A stretch of DNA of 64,000 bases from JARYGU01 sp033795365 (lineage in GTDB: Bacteria > Pseudomonadota > Alphaproteobacteria > Rhizobiales > Rhizobiaceae): positions 1 through 64,000 of the forward strand of contig JARYGU010000011.1 in NCBI GenBank assembly GCA_033795365.1, given 5' to 3'. Position 1 is the stretch's first letter. Each line of letters opens with the position of its first letter. Below are positions 61,517 through 64,000 of this stretch, one piece after another. The notes under the pieces were generated by a model that did no database searches, was not told the origin of the DNA, and saw only the letters and a list, made by a program, of their open reading frames with translations. The position numbers and the translations under genes were made by a program.

Positions 61517-62332
61517 TCAGCCGAAGCGGCCCATGATGTAATCCTGGGTACGCTGGTCGTCCGGATTGGTGAACATCTTGTCGGTATCGTTCTCCTCGAC
61601 CAGATGGCCAAGGTGGAACATGGCCGTGCGCTGAGAAACGCGGGCGGCCTGCTGCATGGAGTGCGTCACAATGACGATGCTGAAGTTGGACCTCAGCTCG
61701 TGGATCAACTCCTCGACCTTGGCGGTCGCGATCGGGTCGAGCGCCGAACAGGGCTCGTCCATGAGGATGACTTCCGGCGAAACCGCAACCGCGCGAGCGA
61801 TGCAGAGGCGCTGCTGCTGGCCGCCCGAAAGACCCGTGCCGGATTCGTGCAGGCGGTCCTTCACCTCCGACCAGAGGCCCGCCTTCTGCAGGCTGCTTTC
61901 GACGATCTGGTCGAGATCAGCCTTGTTTCTGGCAAGGCCATGGATCTTCGGGCCGTAAGCGATATTGTCGTAGATCGACTTCGGGAACGGGTTGGGCTTC
62001 TGGAAGACCATGCCGACGCGGGCGCGCAACTCGACGACATCAATCTGCGGATCGTAGATGTCGTCTTCGTCGAGGGTGATCTTGCCAGTCACCCGGCAGC
62101 TCTCGATCGTATCGTTCATGCGGTTGAGGCAGCGCAGGAAGGTGGACTTGCCGCAACCGGAAGGACCGATCAGCGCCGTCACCGTATTTTCCCGGACGTT
62201 CAGGTTCACGTCGAAAAGCGCGCGCTTCTCGCCGTAATAGACCGACACGTCCCTGCCGACCATCTTGTAAGCGGTTTCGTTCATCTTCTGGTCCAGCGCC
62301 TTCTCAACTGCTGCTTCTGACATCATGTTCAT
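61517..62332 (-). CDS. pstB: Phosphate ABC transporter ATPase PstB
   Basis: A 271-residue ATPase. Walker A GPSGCGKSTFLR near 52, signature LSGGQQQRLCIARA near 168, Walker B VILMDEPCSALDP near 187 and switch VTHSMQ near 221. It energises phosphate uptake through PstA/PstC. AAAGGAG precedes ATG 62332. It lies 13 bases after the pstA stop, so they are coexpressed. Confidence 0.96.
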   Translation of the reverse strand: MNMMSEAAVEKALDQKMNETAYKMVGRDVSVYYGEKRALFDVNLNVRENTVTALIGPSGCGKSTFLRCLNRMNDTIESCRVTGKITLDEDDIYDPQIDVVELRARVGMVFQKPNPFPKSIYDNIAYGPKIHGLARNKADLDQIVESSLQKAGLWSEVKDRLHESGTGLSGGQQQRLCIARAVAVSPEVILMDEPCSALDPIATAKVEELIHELRSNFSIVIVTHSMQQAARVSQRTAMFHLGHLVEENDTDKMFTNPDDQRTQDYIMGRFG

Positions 62333-62345
62333 GACCCCGGCTCCT

Positions 62346-63641
62346 TTACCAACGGCGCTCGAAGCGCTGCCTGAGGAAAATGGCGATTGCGTTCATTACG
62401 ATCAGGAATCCCAGGAGTACGAGGATCGCGGCGGACGTCCTGGAAACGAAGCCACGCTCCGGGCTGTCCGCCCAGATATAGATCTGGCTCGGAAGAGCCG
62501 TCGACGCCGCGAAGATTCCGTCCGGCGGGCTGGTGATGAACGCGTTCATGCCTATCAGCAGCAGCGGCGCCGTCTCGCCGAGTGCACGCGCAAGCGAGAT
62601 GATCGCCCCCGTCATGATAGTGGGCATGGCCAGCGCAAGCACGTGATGGAAGATCATCTCGTGCTTGGAAGCCCCGACCCCGAGCGCGGCCTCGCGAATA
62701 GACGACGGCACGGCCTTGAGCGAGACGCGTGTGACGATGATAAGCGTCGGCAGCGTCATCAGGGACAACACCAGACCGCCAACCAGCGGAGCCGATCGGG
62801 GAAGGCCGAAGCCGTTCAGGAACACCGCCAGCCCGAGCAGACCGAATACCACGGAGGGGACGGCCGCTAGGTTGTTGATGTTGATCTCGATGAGGTCGGT
62901 AAGACGGTTCTTCGGCGCGAATTCCTCGAGATAGATCGCGGCCGCGATCCCGATCGGGAAGCTGATCGCGAAGCAGACCAGCAGCGACCAGAACGATCCC
63001 GAGATAGCGCCTGCGAGGCCAGCCAATTCCGGGAAGCGGCTGTCGGCGTTGAGGAACAGGCCCCAGTTGAAAGGACTGGAGATCAGACCCTTCGAAACGA
63101 GCTGGTCGTACATGCCGATCTGCTCGTCGCTGATCCTGCGCTGATCTTCCGGCGTGTCGCGGCTGATCTCGCCCTTCGCGAGCTGATCCGCCCGGTCGGA
63201 CATCGGGATGGTGAAGGAGCTTGTGCCGTCGAGCCGTGACGGTTCCTTGATCACGGTGTCGCGGACCAGGAATGGTGCGGACGACGTGAAGAGGTCGAAA
63301 TAGGCGCGCTCCTGTCGGCGCGTGAGATCGGGGACCTGGGCGCGAAGCGCATCACGGACAATGTCGCGCCAGTTGGCATCCATCAGATTGCTGCGGTCGA
63401 TCTCGGCGGCGCTGAGATCGATGGAGACGGTCGCCACCGTCTGAGTGAAAGCCTTGTGGCCAGTGTAGACGAGCGAACTGATCAGGAAGGCGAGGAACCC
63501 GAGAGCGAAGATGATCGCGGTCATCCCGTAGGCCTTGAGGCGGCGCTCGGCCGCGTAGCGGGATTTCCGCCGCGCCTTCATCTCGTCCGAGTGCCAGTTG
63601 ACGCGCTGGCTGTCGACTGCTTCGATTTCGATCGTGGACAT
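62346..63641 (-). CDS. pstA: Phosphate ABC transporter permease PstA
   Basis: A 431-residue permease. Longer than the E. coli protein (296) because of an N-terminal periplasmic domain of about 150 residues after the first helix (residues about 40-60), a form common in rhizobia. The C-terminal transport domain has a coupling loop VSLKAVPSSIREAALGVGA near 310. Its start overlaps the pstC stop (TGATG). Confidence 0.94.
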   Translation of the reverse strand: MSTIEIEAVDSQRVNWHSDEMKARRKSRYAAERRLKAYGMTAIIFALGFLAFLISSLVYTGHKAFTQTVATVSIDLSAAEIDRSNLMDANWRDIVRDALRAQVPDLTRRQERAYFDLFTSSAPFLVRDTVIKEPSRLDGTSSFTIPMSDRADQLAKGEISRDTPEDQRRISDEQIGMYDQLVSKGLISSPFNWGLFLNADSRFPELAGLAGAISGSFWSLLVCFAISFPIGIAAAIYLEEFAPKNRLTDLIEININNLAAVPSVVFGLLGLAVFLNGFGLPRSAPLVGGLVLSLMTLPTLIIVTRVSLKAVPSSIREAALGVGASKHEMIFHHVLALAMPTIMTGAIISLARALGETAPLLLIGMNAFITSPPDGIFAASTALPSQIYIWADSPERGFVSRTSAAILVLLGFLIVMNAIAIFLRQRFERRW

Positions 63642-64000
63642 CAGTATTTCTCCCGGTACTTGCGGACCGTGCGCAATGCAATCAGGTTCAGGCAGAGCGT
63701 GATGACGAACAGTACCAGGCCGAGTGCGAAGGCCGCGAGCGTCTTCGGGTTGTCAAACTCGGAGTCGCCGATCAGAAGGGTGACGATCTGCACCGTCACG
63801 GTGGTGACGGCATCGAACGGGTTGGCCGTGATCTTGGCGATGAGGCCGGCGGCCATCACCACGATCATCGTCTCTCCGACTGCGCGGCTGAGCGCGAGGA
63901 GCACCCCGCCGATGATGCCCGGAAGCGCCGCCGGGAGGAGCACTTTGCGGATGGTCTCGCCCTTCGTCGCGCCAAGGGCTAGCGAACCGTCACGCATCGC
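63641..64000 (-). CDS. pstC: Phosphate ABC transporter permease PstC (3' part)
   Basis: The last 119 codons of PstC, running off the window edge. It contains DGSLALGATKGETIRKVLLP, the coupling loop of the permease, followed by four or more helices (LLALSRAVGETMIVVMAAG) and ending RTVRKYREKY. The 5' part and presumably pstS lie outside the window. Confidence 0.93.
   Translation of the reverse strand, partial: AMRDGSLALGATKGETIRKVLLPAALPGIIGGVLLALSRAVGETMIVVMAAGLIAKITANPFDAVTTVTVQIVTLLIGDSEFDNPKTLAAFALGLVLFVITLCLNLIALRTVRKYREKY

Noticed and set aside
59389..61536. 715-residue plus-strand open frame over the PhoB and PhoU genes
   Set aside because: Antisense shadow of phoB, its paralogue and phoU; no domain or ribosome site.

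Overview
The window comes from an alphaproteobacterium of the Rhizobiales, most likely an arsenite-oxidising Agrobacterium, Rhizobium or Sinorhizobium relative. The evidence is the high GC content, the gene content (aioXSR-aioBA-cytC-moeA, acr3/arsC/arsH, phnCDE1E2-type transporters, pstCAB-phoU-phoB) and PHO boxes and a sigma-54 promoter in their expected places. No tRNA, rRNA, CRISPR array or replication gene was seen. The contig looks like two accessory regions joined by a stretch of decayed DNA.

Region 1 (1-22.7 kb) is dominated by a Tn7-like transposon core on the minus strand: a 49-residue ORF, tnsA, tnsB, tnsC and a 715-residue tniQ, tightly overlapped. To its left, on the plus strand, is a five-gene cargo (9.1-15.7 kb): a D12-class DNA adenine methyltransferase, a HerA-type ATPase, a NurA-type nuclease, an OLD/RecF-type ATPase and a separate TOPRIM protein. 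This is the best candidate here for an undescribed defence or DNA-processing system. Further left are a CoiA-like protein, two hypothetical genes (one with an internal duplication), a second TnsA-like protein coupled to a soluble FtsH-like AAA/M41 protein, a metallophosphoesterase and a frameshifted HEPN/AbiU2-like gene.

Region 2 (22.7-26.3 kb) is a graveyard: an IS481-type transposase fragment, a LigD C-terminal fragment, a duplicated tail of a small rhizobial protein, a few small hypothetical genes and long stretches with no convincing gene. It is followed by two exported or membrane hypothetical proteins and a 1483-residue HNH-NACHT protein (27.8-32.3 kb), a likely single-gene antiphage effector.

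Region 3 (32.6-59.1 kb) is an arsenic/phosphate island. arsR1-arsH; a divergent PhoB-like regulator facing phnC1-D1-E1-E2 behind a four-repeat PHO box; acr3, two different arsC genes and arsR2 in one operon (arsR2-arsC-arsC-acr3); aioX-aioS-aioR, then a perfect -24/-12 promoter and aioB-aioA-cytC-moeA; a second phnD-C-E-E operon behind another PHO box; then arsR3, a flavoprotein with a Cys-rich tail, an ArsK-like MFS exporter and a DMT exporter. Arsenite is sensed by AioX, the signal passes through AioS/AioR to the sigma-54 promoter, and AioBA oxidises arsenite to arsenate, passing electrons to cytochrome c. Arsenate competes with phosphate, which probably explains the extra PhoB-controlled phosphate/phosphonate-type uptake systems.

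Region 4 (59.3-64 kb) is the high-affinity phosphate operon pstC(partial)-pstA-pstB-phoU-phoB, followed by a second phoB-like gene whose phosphoacceptor Asp is replaced by Ser.
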